DNA from: an uncultured Alkalilimnicola sp.
GTDB lineage: Bacteria; Pseudomonadota; Gammaproteobacteria; Nitrococcales; AK92
Reading direction: 5' to 3'
Length of the DNA: 64,000 nt
Assembly (NCBI GenBank): GCA_937951875.1
Contig: CALGAN010000018.1
Coordinates: 60,691 to 124,690, forward strand
Part shown: in pieces, positions 1-7,843 of the stretch
Layout of the letters: each line of letters starts with the position of its first letter
How positions within the stretch are numbered: the first letter of the stretch is position 1
Translations under genes and position numbers: made by a program
The notes under the pieces: generated by a model
What the model was told of the DNA's origin: nothing
Seen by the model: only the letters and a program-made list of their open reading frames with translations
The model's database searches: none

Positions 1-492
1 GGGGTTGGTCCACAGGAAGTTGGAAGGCGACATCATGTCCAGCAGTTGCCGCCCCATGAAATGCACCACGGCGCGGTGATGCGGATCGACGCCGCGCACG
101 CCGGTGGTGGCGTTGTGCCACCAGGCCTGGCTGAGCAGGAAGCCCTGGTAGATGACGTTGTACGGCCAGCGCTGCCATTGCGGCGCGTCGAAGCGGTTAT
201 CGCCGGGCAGCGGCTCGATGCACGGCTCGGCGTGCGGATCGACGCTGCTGCGCGCGGCGTAGGCGGCTAGCCGCAGCCATTTCCGCAGGATCTCCTCGGT
301 CAGCCGAACGCGGGTGCCCGGATGGGTGGAGAGGTGCACGAGCCAATCCAGATAAGCCAGGGTCAGCGCGGCCGGCGACAGGCCACGGGTGAAGCGGCTG
401 ATCAGACTGTGGAACAGGCGATCCAGCGCATCGACGCTGTCGGTCGCGTCCGCCTCGTTCAGTTGTTGTTGCAGCACGGCTTCTTGAAGCAT
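1..492 (-). CDS. phaC: PHA synthase family protein, N-terminal part (runs off the window edge)
   Basis: This encodes the first 164 residues of a poly(3-hydroxyalkanoate) polymerase-family protein; the gene continues past base 1. The translation carries the PhaC N-terminal signature: an acidic amphipathic start, then CIEPLPGDNRF, WQRWPYNVIYQ, WWHNATTGVRGV and finally MSPSNFLWTNP, the segment just before the alpha/beta-hydrolase core. The catalytic Cys-Asp-His triad lies outside the window. I chose the ATG at 492 because a strong GGAGGTGG ribosome-binding sequence sits about 5 bases upstream. An in-frame ATG at 507 has no such site. The family joins (R)-3-hydroxyacyl-CoA monomers into PHA at the granule surface. 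It is the second synthase in the window (see 12069-13862) and differs from it in sequence. Family identification is firm; activity cannot be judged. Confidence 0.85.
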   Translation of the reverse strand, partial: MLQEAVLQQQLNEADATDSVDALDRLFHSLISRFTRGLSPAALTLAYLDWLVHLSTHPGTRVRLTEEILRKWLRLAAYAARSSVDPHAEPCIEPLPGDNRFDAPQWQRWPYNVIYQGFLLSQAWWHNATTGVRGVDPHHRAVVHFMGRQLLDMMSPSNFLWTNP

Positions 493-607
493 GGCTTCCA
501 CCTCCATCGGACGCCGTCGGCGTCCGCACACACCCCTTCTTGGGCCGCCGCGGAGTCAATCCAAGCGAGCACCCTAAAGCCTTTGGGCGCCGAGCGCTTG
601 ACGTGGA

Positions 608-1471
608 TCAGTCGGCGGACCGATCGGCCGGCGCGCCCGTCAAGCGCACCGCCAGCGGCTGGCCGGCCCGGCCGGGGTCCAAGCTCACGTGGGGGAAGGG
701 AATCTCGATGCCTTCGGCGTCGAAGCGGTTCTTGATCGCCTCCAGCATGGCGTTCTTCAGGTCGAGGAAGTTCTCGCGGCGCCCCCACACGGAGAACTGC
801 AAATCCACCGCCGAAGCGCCGAAACCGGTGATCATGAACAGCGGCTTGGGCTCCTCCAGACACATGGGGTTGGCGTCGGCCAGCTCGAACAGCAGGGCCC
901 GGACCCGGGCGATGTCCTCCTTGTAGGCGATGCGCAGCGGCAGGTCGATGCGCCGGATCGGGAAACGCGAGAGATTGGTGATCTCGCTCTTGAGCAGGGT
1001 TTCGTTGGGGATGCGCACCAGCAGGTTGTCGGGCGTGCGCAGTTTCACCGACAGCAGGTCGATCGACAGCACCACGCCGGTGGTGGCGCCGATCCGCACC
1101 AGATCGCCGACCCCGAACGGCCGCTCGCCGACCAGGAACAACCCGCTGATTAGGTTGGAGAAAGCCGTCTGGGCAGCGAAGCCGATGGCGATCGAGGCCA
1201 CGCCGGCGGCGCCCAGCAGCACGCCGAGATTGAAGCCCAGCTGATTCAAGGCCGTGGCGACAGTCAGGCCGATCACCACGTACATCACCGCGCGCCGCAT
1301 GATCATGACGCGGTGCGCGTCCAGCCGCTGAGCGAAGGCGCGCACTGCGGCCGCCGCCAGCAGGCGGGCGGCGATCAGCCCGCCCAGCAGGATCAGTAGC
1401 GCCCGGACGATGCTCCACCATGGAGCGGCGTCCAGCCAGGCTTGAATCTCCGACCAGGTCGGCGGCGTCAT
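608..1471 (-). CDS. MscS-family small-conductance mechanosensitive channel
   Basis: This 287-residue inner-membrane protein has the MscS core. Three hydrophobic helices lie at about residues 20-38, 59-79 and 82-108. The last is the Gly/Ala-rich pore helix (GAAGVASIAIGFAAQ) running into NLISGLFLVGERPFGVGD, the junction with the beta domain. The cytoplasmic alpha/beta domain follows to the C-terminus. The length matches E. coli MscS (286 residues), so this is a minimal channel. It would release solutes on hypo-osmotic shock. It starts with ATG 6 bases after the stop of the DUF432-type gene, which is preceded by phaJ, so the three are probably one transcript. The physiological signal is not visible. 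Confidence 0.9.
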   Translation of the reverse strand: MTPPTWSEIQAWLDAAPWWSIVRALLILLGGLIAARLLAAAAVRAFAQRLDAHRVMIMRRAVMYVVIGLTVATALNQLGFNLGVLLGAAGVASIAIGFAAQTAFSNLISGLFLVGERPFGVGDLVRIGATTGVVLSIDLLSVKLRTPDNLLVRIPNETLLKSEITNLSRFPIRRIDLPLRIAYKEDIARVRALLFELADANPMCLEEPKPLFMITGFGASAVDLQFSVWGRRENFLDLKNAMLEAIKNRFDAEGIEIPFPHVSLDPGRAGQPLAVRLTGAPADRSAD

Positions 1472-1477
1472 GACGGC

Positions 1478-2284
1478 TCAGCTCTGAAACAAGGCACTGA
1501 AGGCATGCATCGCGCCCTTGCGGCCGTTACGGTCGCGCGGCGCGGCGACCAGCGTCGCGGCGGCGGCCTCGGCCGGCGCGGCGGCGCCGACCCGCAGCCC
1601 GGCCAGGTCGCCGTCCTCGGTGCGCTCCAGCGCCAGCTCGTTGGTCCACAGCTGGCCGTGCGGCTCGGCGTAGAGGCTGAGCTGGCGCACCGGCACCTTC
1701 ACCCGCTCCAGGGCCAGGCATTCGCGAAAGCGGTTGTGGATCACCAGCGGCGTCACGGCACGGTAGGGAGGCCGCGCCGAGCCCGGGTCGAGGCGGCAGC
1801 GACTGCGCAGCGCGTAGCACAGCTCGCCGCTGATGGTATCCGGCCCGAACCAGGTATCCGACAGCTGCATGCACCCGACCTCGAGCAACCTCCGGTAGGG
1901 CGCCTGGGCACCCGCCTCCAGCCGCAGCCACAGAGGGACGCTGACGTAGAGCCGCACCGTCTCCCCCGCCGGCACATAGACCGGGCTGAGCGGCCGCGCC
2001 ACCACCGAACGGTCCGGCAGCAGCGGCGATAGCCGCAGAGCGCCGCTGCGGTCCGCCACCACGTAGCGCAGCGGGGGCTGATCGCGCGGCGGCGCGGCGT
2101 CGGCATCGAAGCGGGCCGCGCCGCCGTCGGCCGGATCGGCCGGCGCCAAGGCGTGCCAGACCCGCCATTCGCCGGCGGCGCGCTCGACCACCAGGGTCAG
2201 CGCGCCGACCTGCCAGCGCCCGCAGGCCCCGGGCGCGAACTCGAAAGTGCCGAACCAGCGTCCGTCCAGGCTCCGGACCGACAC
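1478..2284 (-). CDS. DUF432-type protein, partner of the mscS gene
   Basis: This 268-residue soluble protein has no signal peptide or membrane helix. It begins SLDGRWFGTFEF and contains many short aromatic-rich strands, including a segment ending in YVPAGETVRLYVSVPLWL and a conserved-looking DTWFGPDTISGELCYALR core. I recall DUF432 proteins encoded beside mscS genes in archaea and some proteobacteria, and length, core and neighbour all fit; this assignment is from memory. The start is GTG (2282-2284), 6 bases after the phaJ stop, and the stop lies 6 bases before mscS, so translation is probably coupled. A role in modulating or assembling the channel is inference from context only. Confidence 0.6.
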   Translation of the reverse strand: MSVRSLDGRWFGTFEFAPGACGRWQVGALTLVVERAAGEWRVWHALAPADPADGGAARFDADAAPPRDQPPLRYVVADRSGALRLSPLLPDRSVVARPLSPVYVPAGETVRLYVSVPLWLRLEAGAQAPYRRLLEVGCMQLSDTWFGPDTISGELCYALRSRCRLDPGSARPPYRAVTPLVIHNRFRECLALERVKVPVRQLSLYAEPHGQLWTNELALERTEDGDLAGLRVGAAAPAEAAAATLVAAPRDRNGRKGAMHAFSALFQS

Positions 2285-2290
2285 GCGCGC

Positions 2291-2716
2291 CTAGCCCTGC
2301 GGGCGCCGCGACACCATGACCGTGGCTTCGCCGGTGACGACTTCCTTGCCGCCGACCGTGCAGATGGTCTCCAAGGTCACGAAGCCCTTGTCCTCGCGCA
2401 GGCCGGTGACCTTGACCTGGGCGGTGACGGTATCGCCGATGCGCACCGGCGCGCGGAAGCGCAGGTTCTGGCTGACGTAGATGCAGCCCGGGCCGGGCAG
2501 GCGGGTGCCGATCACCGTGGAGATGAAGCTGGCGGTGAGCATGCCGTGGGCGATGCGGCCCTTGAACATGGTGTCGCGGGCGAACTCCTCGTTGAGGTGC
2601 ACCGGGTTGTCGTCGCCGGAGATGCCGGCGAACAGCACCACGTCAGCCTCGGTGAGGGTCTTGCTGTAGCTGGCGGTCATGCCTTCCTTGAGGTCCTCGA
2701 AGTAGTAGCCGTGCAT
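2291..2716 (-). CDS. phaJ: MaoC-like (R)-specific enoyl-CoA hydratase
   Basis: This 141-residue single hot-dog-domain protein resembles PhaJ. It hydrates trans-2-enoyl-CoA to (R)-3-hydroxyacyl-CoA, feeding beta-oxidation intermediates into PHA. The hydratase 2 motif is present: D35 and H40 in GDDNPVHLNEEFA match the Asp-x4-His catalytic pair of Aeromonas PhaJ. GRIAHGMLTASFIS and the later beta strands complete the fold. A good GGAGAG/AAGGGC site precedes the ATG. The gene follows ybbP by 46 bases and leads straight into the DUF432 and mscS genes. With PHA synthase genes at 1-492 and 12069-13862, a PHA supply role is likely. A general role in (R)-hydroxyacyl chemistry cannot be excluded. Confidence 0.85.
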   Translation of the reverse strand: MHGYYFEDLKEGMTASYSKTLTEADVVLFAGISGDDNPVHLNEEFARDTMFKGRIAHGMLTASFISTVIGTRLPGPGCIYVSQNLRFRAPVRIGDTVTAQVKVTGLREDKGFVTLETICTVGGKEVVTGEATVMVSRRPQG

Positions 2717-2762
2717 GCCCTTCTCTCTCCACGTTGGTTGGTCTGAAGTCGCCCTTTGCCCG

Positions 2763-5252
2763 TCAGTCGTCGCCGCCCCGCAGCAGCCGCATGGGCGAGC
2801 CGCGATAGTAGCGGCGGCTGCCGGCGCCGCCCGTCAGCCAGACCACCAGCGCGCCGGCGAACGCGCCCAGCGGCGGCAACCAGGGGTTGAACGGGTAGGA
2901 TAGCTCAAACAGCTGACGCGCCAGGACATAGCCGGCGAGCGCCGCGCAGGCGCCGGCCAGGGCGCCGCTCAGGCCGCCGATCAGCAGGAACTCGGCCCGG
3001 GCCAGGCGACGGATGCTGGCGCGGCTGGCGCCCAGGGCGCGCAGCAGGGCGCTCTCGAAACGGCGCTCCTCGCCGGTGATCTGCAGCGCCGCCAGCAGCA
3101 CGATGACACCGGCCAGCAGGGTCAGCGCCGCCATCAGCTCGACCACGCGCACGCCCTGATCGACGATACCGCGCACGGTGGCGAGGATGTTGCCGATGTC
3201 GAACACGGTGACGCTCGGGAAGCGTCGCACCAGCTCGGTCAGCAGCGGCTGGCGCTGCGGTGGCAGATGGAAGCTGGTGATGTAGGTGGTCGGATAGTCC
3301 TCCAGCAGGCCCGGCGGCGCCAGCACGAAGAAGTTGACGTTGAAGCTGTCCCACTTCACCTGCCGGAGGTTGCCGACGGTGCCGGTGACGGCCTCGCCGC
3401 CGATCTGGAACGCCAGCCGGTCGCCCAGTGCGATGCCGAGATCCTTGGCCAGCCCCTGCTCCACCGACAGGGTGCGAGGATCGGCTGGCCGCTCGCCCCA
3501 CCAGTCGCCGGCCACCACCCGGTTGTCCGGTGACAGCGCGGTACCGTAGGAGAGGTTGAACTCCCGCGCCACCAGGCGCTGCGCCCGCTCGTCCTGGTAA
3601 TCCTCGGGCCGCACCGGCCGGTCGTTGATGGCGATCAGCCGCGCGCGGATCATGGGGTGCAGCACCGGGTCGATGTCTTCGGCCCGCAGTCGGGTGCGCA
3701 GCGCGTCCACCTGCTCGGGCTGGATGTTGACCAGGAAATAGTTGGGCGCGTCGGCCGGCACGCTGCCGCGCCAGGCGTCCAGCAGGTCCTGCCGCACCAC
3801 GGTGAGCAGGAACAGCGCCATCAGCCCCACGCCCACGCCCATGATCTGCACCGCCGCGGTGGCCGGCCGGCGGGTCAGGCCGGACAGCCACAGCAAGCCG
3901 CGGCCGCCGCGGGCGCGCACCTTGCGCAGGCCGCGCACCAGCCCCCAGGCCAGCAGGGCGAGCGCGGCCAGGGTGGCCAGCACCGCCGCCCCCACCAGGG
4001 CCGCCAGCTTCAGGTCCTCGGCCTGCCACCACATCAGCAGGAAGATCGTCGCCAGCGCCGCCAGGTACAGCGAGGCGCCGCCGAACACGTCCTGGCCCAG
4101 CTCGCGGCGCAACACCCGCAGCGGCGGCACCCGCCTGAGCCTCAGCACCGTCGGCAGGGCGAAACCCAGCAGCGCGGCGAAGGCGGTCAGCCAGCCGGCC
4201 AGCGCCGGTCGCCAGCCCAGCGCCGGCAGCTCCGCCGGCAGCAGCTCGGCCACCAGGCCGAGCATCAGCCAATGCAACCCGAAGCCCAGCGCCAGCCCGG
4301 CCGCGCCGGCGAACAGGCCGAGCCAGAACAGTTTCCAGGCGAACAGCGCCGTGACCTCGCCGGCGGTGGCGCCCATGCAGCGCATCACCGCCACCCGGTC
4401 GACCTGGCGGGCCGCGTAGCGGCGCACGGTCAGCAGCATGGCCACGCCGGCGATCACCACCGTGAGCAGCGCGCTCAGGCCGAGGAAGCGCTTGGCGCGC
4501 AGCATCACCTCGCGCACGCCGATGCTGGCGTCCTCGGGCGTGCGCCAGCGCACGCCGCGCAGCTCCTGCCGGACCAGCCAGTCATGGAAGCGCTCCAGCG
4601 CCGGCTCCGGGCCGGCCAGCAGCAGTTGGTAGCGGACCCGGCTGGCCGGCTGGATCAGGCCGGTGGAGGCCAGATCGTCGTAGTTGAGCATGACCCGCGG
4701 CGCCACGCTGTCGAAGAAGCCGCCGCGGTCCGGCTCCAGCCGCAGCAGCCGGGCCACGCGGAACTCGCGCTCGCCCAGGCCCAGACTGTCGCCGACCGCC
4801 AGCGCCAGCGGCGGCAGCAGCCGCGGCTCCACCCAAACCGTGCCGGACGGCGGCACCGCCCGCACCGCCTCGGCGGGCGCGTCGACGCTGTCGCTCACCT
4901 GCAAGCTTCCGCGCAGCGGATAGCCTCGCTCCACCGCCTTGACCGACACCAGCTGGGTGGCGTCGCCGGCCAGTACCACGCTGGGGAACTCGGCGCTGCG
5001 GGCGTATGCCAGCCCCAGCTCGCGGGCCTGCTGCAGCCATTCCTCGGGGATCGGCTCAGCGCTGCGCACCGCGCGGTCGGCGCCGAGCAGCTCGGCGGCG
5101 CGCTCGCCGCCGGCGCCGCCGACCCGCTCGGCCAGCCAGCTGACCGCGCTCACCGCGGCCACCGCCACCACCACGGCGGCAGCCAGCAGCCGCAGCTCAC
5201 CGGCGCGCCAGTCGCGGCGCAGCAGCCGCAATGCCAGCCGGGCGCGCCTCAT
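2763..5252 (-). CDS. ybbP: YbbP-type FtsX/MacB-fold ABC exporter permease
   Basis: This 829-residue inner-membrane permease has an N-terminal helix (about residues 20-42), a large periplasmic domain, a first FtsX block of four helices (about 255-420), a central pair of helices, a second periplasmic domain (about 490-700) and a final FtsX block (about 715-815). This is the ten-helix, duplicated architecture of YbbP/LolCE-like permeases. Its ATP had 4 bases of overlap: the start overlaps the stop of the ATPase gene at 5249 (ATGA), so the two form one transporter. In E. coli the ybbAP pair sits divergent from tesA exactly as here. The substrate is not established; lipid or lipoprotein handling is the usual inference for this family. 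Confidence 0.88.
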   Translation of the reverse strand: MRRARLALRLLRRDWRAGELRLLAAAVVVAVAAVSAVSWLAERVGGAGGERAAELLGADRAVRSAEPIPEEWLQQARELGLAYARSAEFPSVVLAGDATQLVSVKAVERGYPLRGSLQVSDSVDAPAEAVRAVPPSGTVWVEPRLLPPLALAVGDSLGLGEREFRVARLLRLEPDRGGFFDSVAPRVMLNYDDLASTGLIQPASRVRYQLLLAGPEPALERFHDWLVRQELRGVRWRTPEDASIGVREVMLRAKRFLGLSALLTVVIAGVAMLLTVRRYAARQVDRVAVMRCMGATAGEVTALFAWKLFWLGLFAGAAGLALGFGLHWLMLGLVAELLPAELPALGWRPALAGWLTAFAALLGFALPTVLRLRRVPPLRVLRRELGQDVFGGASLYLAALATIFLLMWWQAEDLKLAALVGAAVLATLAALALLAWGLVRGLRKVRARGGRGLLWLSGLTRRPATAAVQIMGVGVGLMALFLLTVVRQDLLDAWRGSVPADAPNYFLVNIQPEQVDALRTRLRAEDIDPVLHPMIRARLIAINDRPVRPEDYQDERAQRLVAREFNLSYGTALSPDNRVVAGDWWGERPADPRTLSVEQGLAKDLGIALGDRLAFQIGGEAVTGTVGNLRQVKWDSFNVNFFVLAPPGLLEDYPTTYITSFHLPPQRQPLLTELVRRFPSVTVFDIGNILATVRGIVDQGVRVVELMAALTLLAGVIVLLAALQITGEERRFESALLRALGASRASIRRLARAEFLLIGGLSGALAGACAALAGYVLARQLFELSYPFNPWLPPLGAFAGALVVWLTGGAGSRRYYRGSPMRLLRGGDD

Positions 5253-5941
5253 GCCGCCTCCAGGCGGCCGTCCTGCAGCCGCAGGACGCGGCCGCAGCGC
5301 GCCGCCAGCTCGCGATCGTGGGTGACCATCACCAGCGTGGTGCCGCGCTCGGCGTTCAAGCCGAACAGCAAGTCGGCGATCTTGTGGCCGGTGTGATGGT
5401 CGAGATTGCCGGTCGGCTCGTCGGCCAGCAGCAGCTTGGGCGCGGTGACGAAGGCGCGGGCGATCGCCACGCGCTGCTGCTCGCCGCCCGACAGCTGCTG
5501 CGGGTAGTGCCGCAGCCGCTGGGCCAGTCCGACCTCGGCCAGAGCGGCGGCGGCCCGGCTGGCGGCGTCGGCTTCGCCGCCGAGCAGCTCCAGCGGCAGC
5601 ATCACATTCTCCAGCGCGGTCAGAGTCGGCAGCAGGTGGAAGGACTGGAACACGAACCCCAGCTTCAGCGCCCGGCGCCTGGCGCGGGCGTCCTCGTCCA
5701 GGGCGGTGAGTTCCTCGCCGTCGAGGAACACCCGGCCGCTGCTGGGCACATCCAGCCCCGCCAGCAGGCCCAGCAGGGTGGACTTGCCGGAGCCGGAGGC
5801 GCCGAGGATGGCCACGGTCTCGCCAGGGGCGATGCTAAGATGCAAGCCATCGAACAGGGCGATCTCGCCCTCGGGCCCGCTGAACCGCATACCGAGCCCT
5901 TCGGCCCGCAGGATGTACGAGGGATCCGCGCTCATGCTCAA
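5249..5941 (-). CDS. ybbA: YbbA-type ABC transporter ATP-binding protein
   Basis: This LolD/MacB-class ATPase partners the YbbP permease. Walker A (GASGSGKST) is at about residues 47-55, the ABC signature LSGGEQQR at 150-157 and Walker B LLLADEP at 170-176, followed by the D-loop and an H-loop histidine in MVTHDRE. The start is uncertain by two codons. A TTG at 5941 lies 6 bases from an AAAGG site. The ATG at 5935 is 12 bases away but is the more usual initiator. From the ATG the protein has 228 residues. That ATG shares the CATG palindrome with the divergent tesA start, so each gene's 5' leader runs through the other's coding sequence. Confidence 0.92.
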   Translation of the reverse strand: MSMSADPSYILRAEGLGMRFSGPEGEIALFDGLHLSIAPGETVAILGASGSGKSTLLGLLAGLDVPSSGRVFLDGEELTALDEDARARRRALKLGFVFQSFHLLPTLTALENVMLPLELLGGEADAASRAAAALAEVGLAQRLRHYPQQLSGGEQQRVAIARAFVTAPKLLLADEPTGNLDHHTGHKIADLLFGLNAERGTTLVMVTHDRELAARCGRVLRLQDGRLEAA

Positions 5942-6560
5942 ACGCTACCTTTTCGCTGCGCTGCTGCTAGCCATCAGCCTCCCGGCCGCCGCCGGCGCGC
6001 CGGTGATCGCCGTGCTCGGCGACAGCCTCAGCGCCGCCTACGGTATGCCGGCCGAGCGCGGCTGGGTGGCGCTGCTGCAGCAGCGCCTGGCCGCCGAGGG
6101 TTACCGCCACCGGGTGGTCAACGCCAGCATCAGCGGCGACACCACCCGCGGCGGCCTGGCCCGGCTGCCGGCGCTGCTGGAGAAACACCGTCCGGAAGTG
6201 CTGGTGGTCGAACTGGGCGGCAACGACGGCCTGCGCGGCCTGCCGATCGCCGAAACCCGAGCCAATCTAGCGCAGATCATCGATCGCGCCCAGGCTGCGG
6301 GGGCGCGGGTGGTGCTGGTCGGCGTGCAGCTGCCGCCGAACTACGGGCCGGCTTTCACCCGGCGCTTCGCGGCCATGTTCGGCGAGCTGGCGCAGGAGAA
6401 AGCGGTGGCGCTAGTGCCGTTCATCCTCGAAGGCATCGCCACCGAGCCGGCGCTGATGCAGGACGACGGCATCCACCCCACCGCCGAGGCGCAGCCGCTG
6501 ATGCTGGATCTGGTCTGGCCGCGGCTGCGGGCGGTGCTGGATGCGCCGGGGAAGACGTGA
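5934..6560 (+). CDS. tesA: Periplasmic arylesterase / acyl-CoA thioesterase I (SGNH hydrolase)
   Basis: This 208-residue exported SGNH/GDSL hydrolase of the TesA/EstA family has a signal peptide of about 20 residues (LFAALLLAISLPAAAGA). Block I is GDSLSAAYG with nucleophile S31, the oxyanion residues are in SGDT (about 68) and GGND (95-98), and the C-terminal D178-x-x-H181 lies in DGIHPTA. It hydrolyses acyl esters and thioesters in the periplasm. The ATG at 5934 has a GAGGG sequence about 10 bases upstream. It is divergent from ybbA with overlapping start codons, the arrangement known from E. coli, and the length matches TesA. Confidence 0.92.
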   Translation: MLKRYLFAALLLAISLPAAAGAPVIAVLGDSLSAAYGMPAERGWVALLQQRLAAEGYRHRVVNASISGDTTRGGLARLPALLEKHRPEVLVVELGGNDGLRGLPIAETRANLAQIIDRAQAAGARVVLVGVQLPPNYGPAFTRRFAAMFGELAQEKAVALVPFILEGIATEPALMQDDGIHPTAEAQPLMLDLVWPRLRAVLDAPGKT

Positions 6561-6723
6561 GACCGGGCGGTGCGGACATGATTGGCAGCGCGGCCGGTCA
6601 GTACGTTCCCTCTCCCCTGGAGGGATAGGGTCAGGGCGAGCGAGACGGCGCGCGCAGTGCGCCGAATAGCTCGTCATGTCCGCGCAGCGCTTGTCCTCGC
6701 GGCGAAACCGGTGCAGCAGATGC

Positions 6724-6736
6724 GCTTCGCGATTTG
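6724..6736. repeat. Short dispersed intergenic repeat, copy 1
   Basis: The 13-base block GCTTCGCGATTTG is followed by a C-rich run and recurs at 48020-48032, also in an intergenic gap before a C-rich hairpin. The nearby ACGTTCCCTCTCCCC (from about 6603) resembles the inverse of GGGAGGGAACGT at about 48085-48096. Whether this is a true repeat family needs a genome-wide count. Confidence 0.4.
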
Positions 6737-6740
6737 TTTA

Positions 6741-6758
6741 GCCCCCCGCCAGGGGGGC
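6741..6758. terminator. C/G-rich hairpin between tesA and rdgC
   Basis: A 7-bp perfect stem (GCCCCCC / GGGGGGC) with a GCCA loop lies between the convergent tesA and rdgC genes, with no T-run. It lies inside a stretch (about 6600-6760) that shares short blocks with 48013-48095, so it may be part of a dispersed intergenic element rather than a simple terminator. Confidence 0.4.
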
Positions 6759-6824
6759 GTAGTGACCGCTGTCCTGCCAAATTCCGGCTGACGGGTCTTC
6801 TGGCGGGGGGTGCGCCGCGGCCGC

Positions 6825-7745
6825 TCAGGCGGCCTTGATCTGCACTGCCTCGCCGCCGTAGAGCTCCATCAGGCGCGGCAGGAAGCGGCGCACTTCCAGG
6901 CTCATCAGTGTGAAGTCGGCGTCGAACTGCTCGGCGAAGCTCTCGGCGCTGCGGTCGCCGCTCTCCTCCTTGATCACGTCGCCGAACTTCAGGCGCTTCA
7001 CCGAGTAATCGGCGTCCAGCACGCAGGACAGGCGGTCGGCCCAGGTGATCGCCAGGCGGCGCACGCGCTTGCCACCCTTGATGTGCGCCTTGATCTCCTC
7101 AGCGCCCAGGTCCTGACGCTTGCAGCGCACCTCGCAGCCCTCGGTCTGCGGATCCTCGAACACCGCTTCCTCGCCCAGCACGATGTCGCCGGGCAGATGC
7201 TCGTCGGCCAGCCAGGCGGTCATCACGCTCTGCGGCGCGTCATGGGTGGCGGGCGGGGCGATCGGCAGGCTGCCCAGGCAGTCGCGCAGGTATTCGGTGA
7301 ACGCCTCGGCGTGCTTCCAGGAGCCGGCGTCGACCACCAGCCACCCCTCCTTGGCGTCGATGAAGCCGAAGCTCTGCTTGCTGCGGGTGAAAGCGCGCGG
7401 CAGCAGCTCGAACAGAATCTCTTCCTTCATCTGCTCCTTCTCGCGCTTGCGGATCTTGCGTAACTCCTTCTCCTCCTTTTCCGCGACGCGCTGATTGAGC
7501 ACTTCCTTGATCACGCTGGCCGGCAGGATCTTGCTCTCCTCGCGCAGCGCCAGCAGGTGGATGCCGTTGGCGCTATGCACCAGCTGCGCGCCCTCCTGCC
7601 CCATCGGCGACACCCAGCCGCGTGAGCTCATGTCCATGCTGCCGCACGGGGTGAACGGCGCGGCCGCCAGCTTCTCCTCCAGTTCCTCGGCGCTGAGGGT
7701 GAACGGTTCGAGGAAGCGGTAGGCGCAAAGATTCTTGAACCACAT
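6825..7745 (-). CDS. rdgC: Recombination-associated protein RdgC
   Basis: This 306-residue protein has the full RdgC layout. It opens MWFKNLCAYRF, followed by SRGWVSPMG and LREESKILPASVIKEVLN. A charged coiled segment (about residues 90-110, EKEEKELRKIRKREKEQ) precedes the beta-rich half. The family forms a ring around double-stranded DNA and limits RecA loading, as shown for E. coli RdgC. Length and start match the family (about 303 residues). It stands alone, convergent with tesA and separated from purK by about 100 bases. The family is restricted mainly to beta- and gammaproteobacteria, which supports the assignment of the organism. Confidence 0.95.
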   Translation of the reverse strand: MWFKNLCAYRFLEPFTLSAEELEEKLAAAPFTPCGSMDMSSRGWVSPMGQEGAQLVHSANGIHLLALREESKILPASVIKEVLNQRVAEKEEKELRKIRKREKEQMKEEILFELLPRAFTRSKQSFGFIDAKEGWLVVDAGSWKHAEAFTEYLRDCLGSLPIAPPATHDAPQSVMTAWLADEHLPGDIVLGEEAVFEDPQTEGCEVRCKRQDLGAEEIKAHIKGGKRVRRLAITWADRLSCVLDADYSVKRLKFGDVIKEESGDRSAESFAEQFDADFTLMSLEVRRFLPRLMELYGGEAVQIKAA

Positions 7746-7843
7746 CGGCAGGGTCCCCGCTGGTATTCGAATTGTGAGGAAGCGAACGGTCGATGGTGCC
7801 CAAGCCGCCTTGGCGGCTCAAGGGCACAGTTCGCAGTGGCCGG

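Noticed and set aside
3657..5396. 579-residue open frame antisense to ybbP
   Set aside because: It is low-complexity (Gln/Arg/His/Pro-rich) with no family sequence, and the opposite strand has a clear permease. Long antisense frames are expected in such GC-rich coding DNA.
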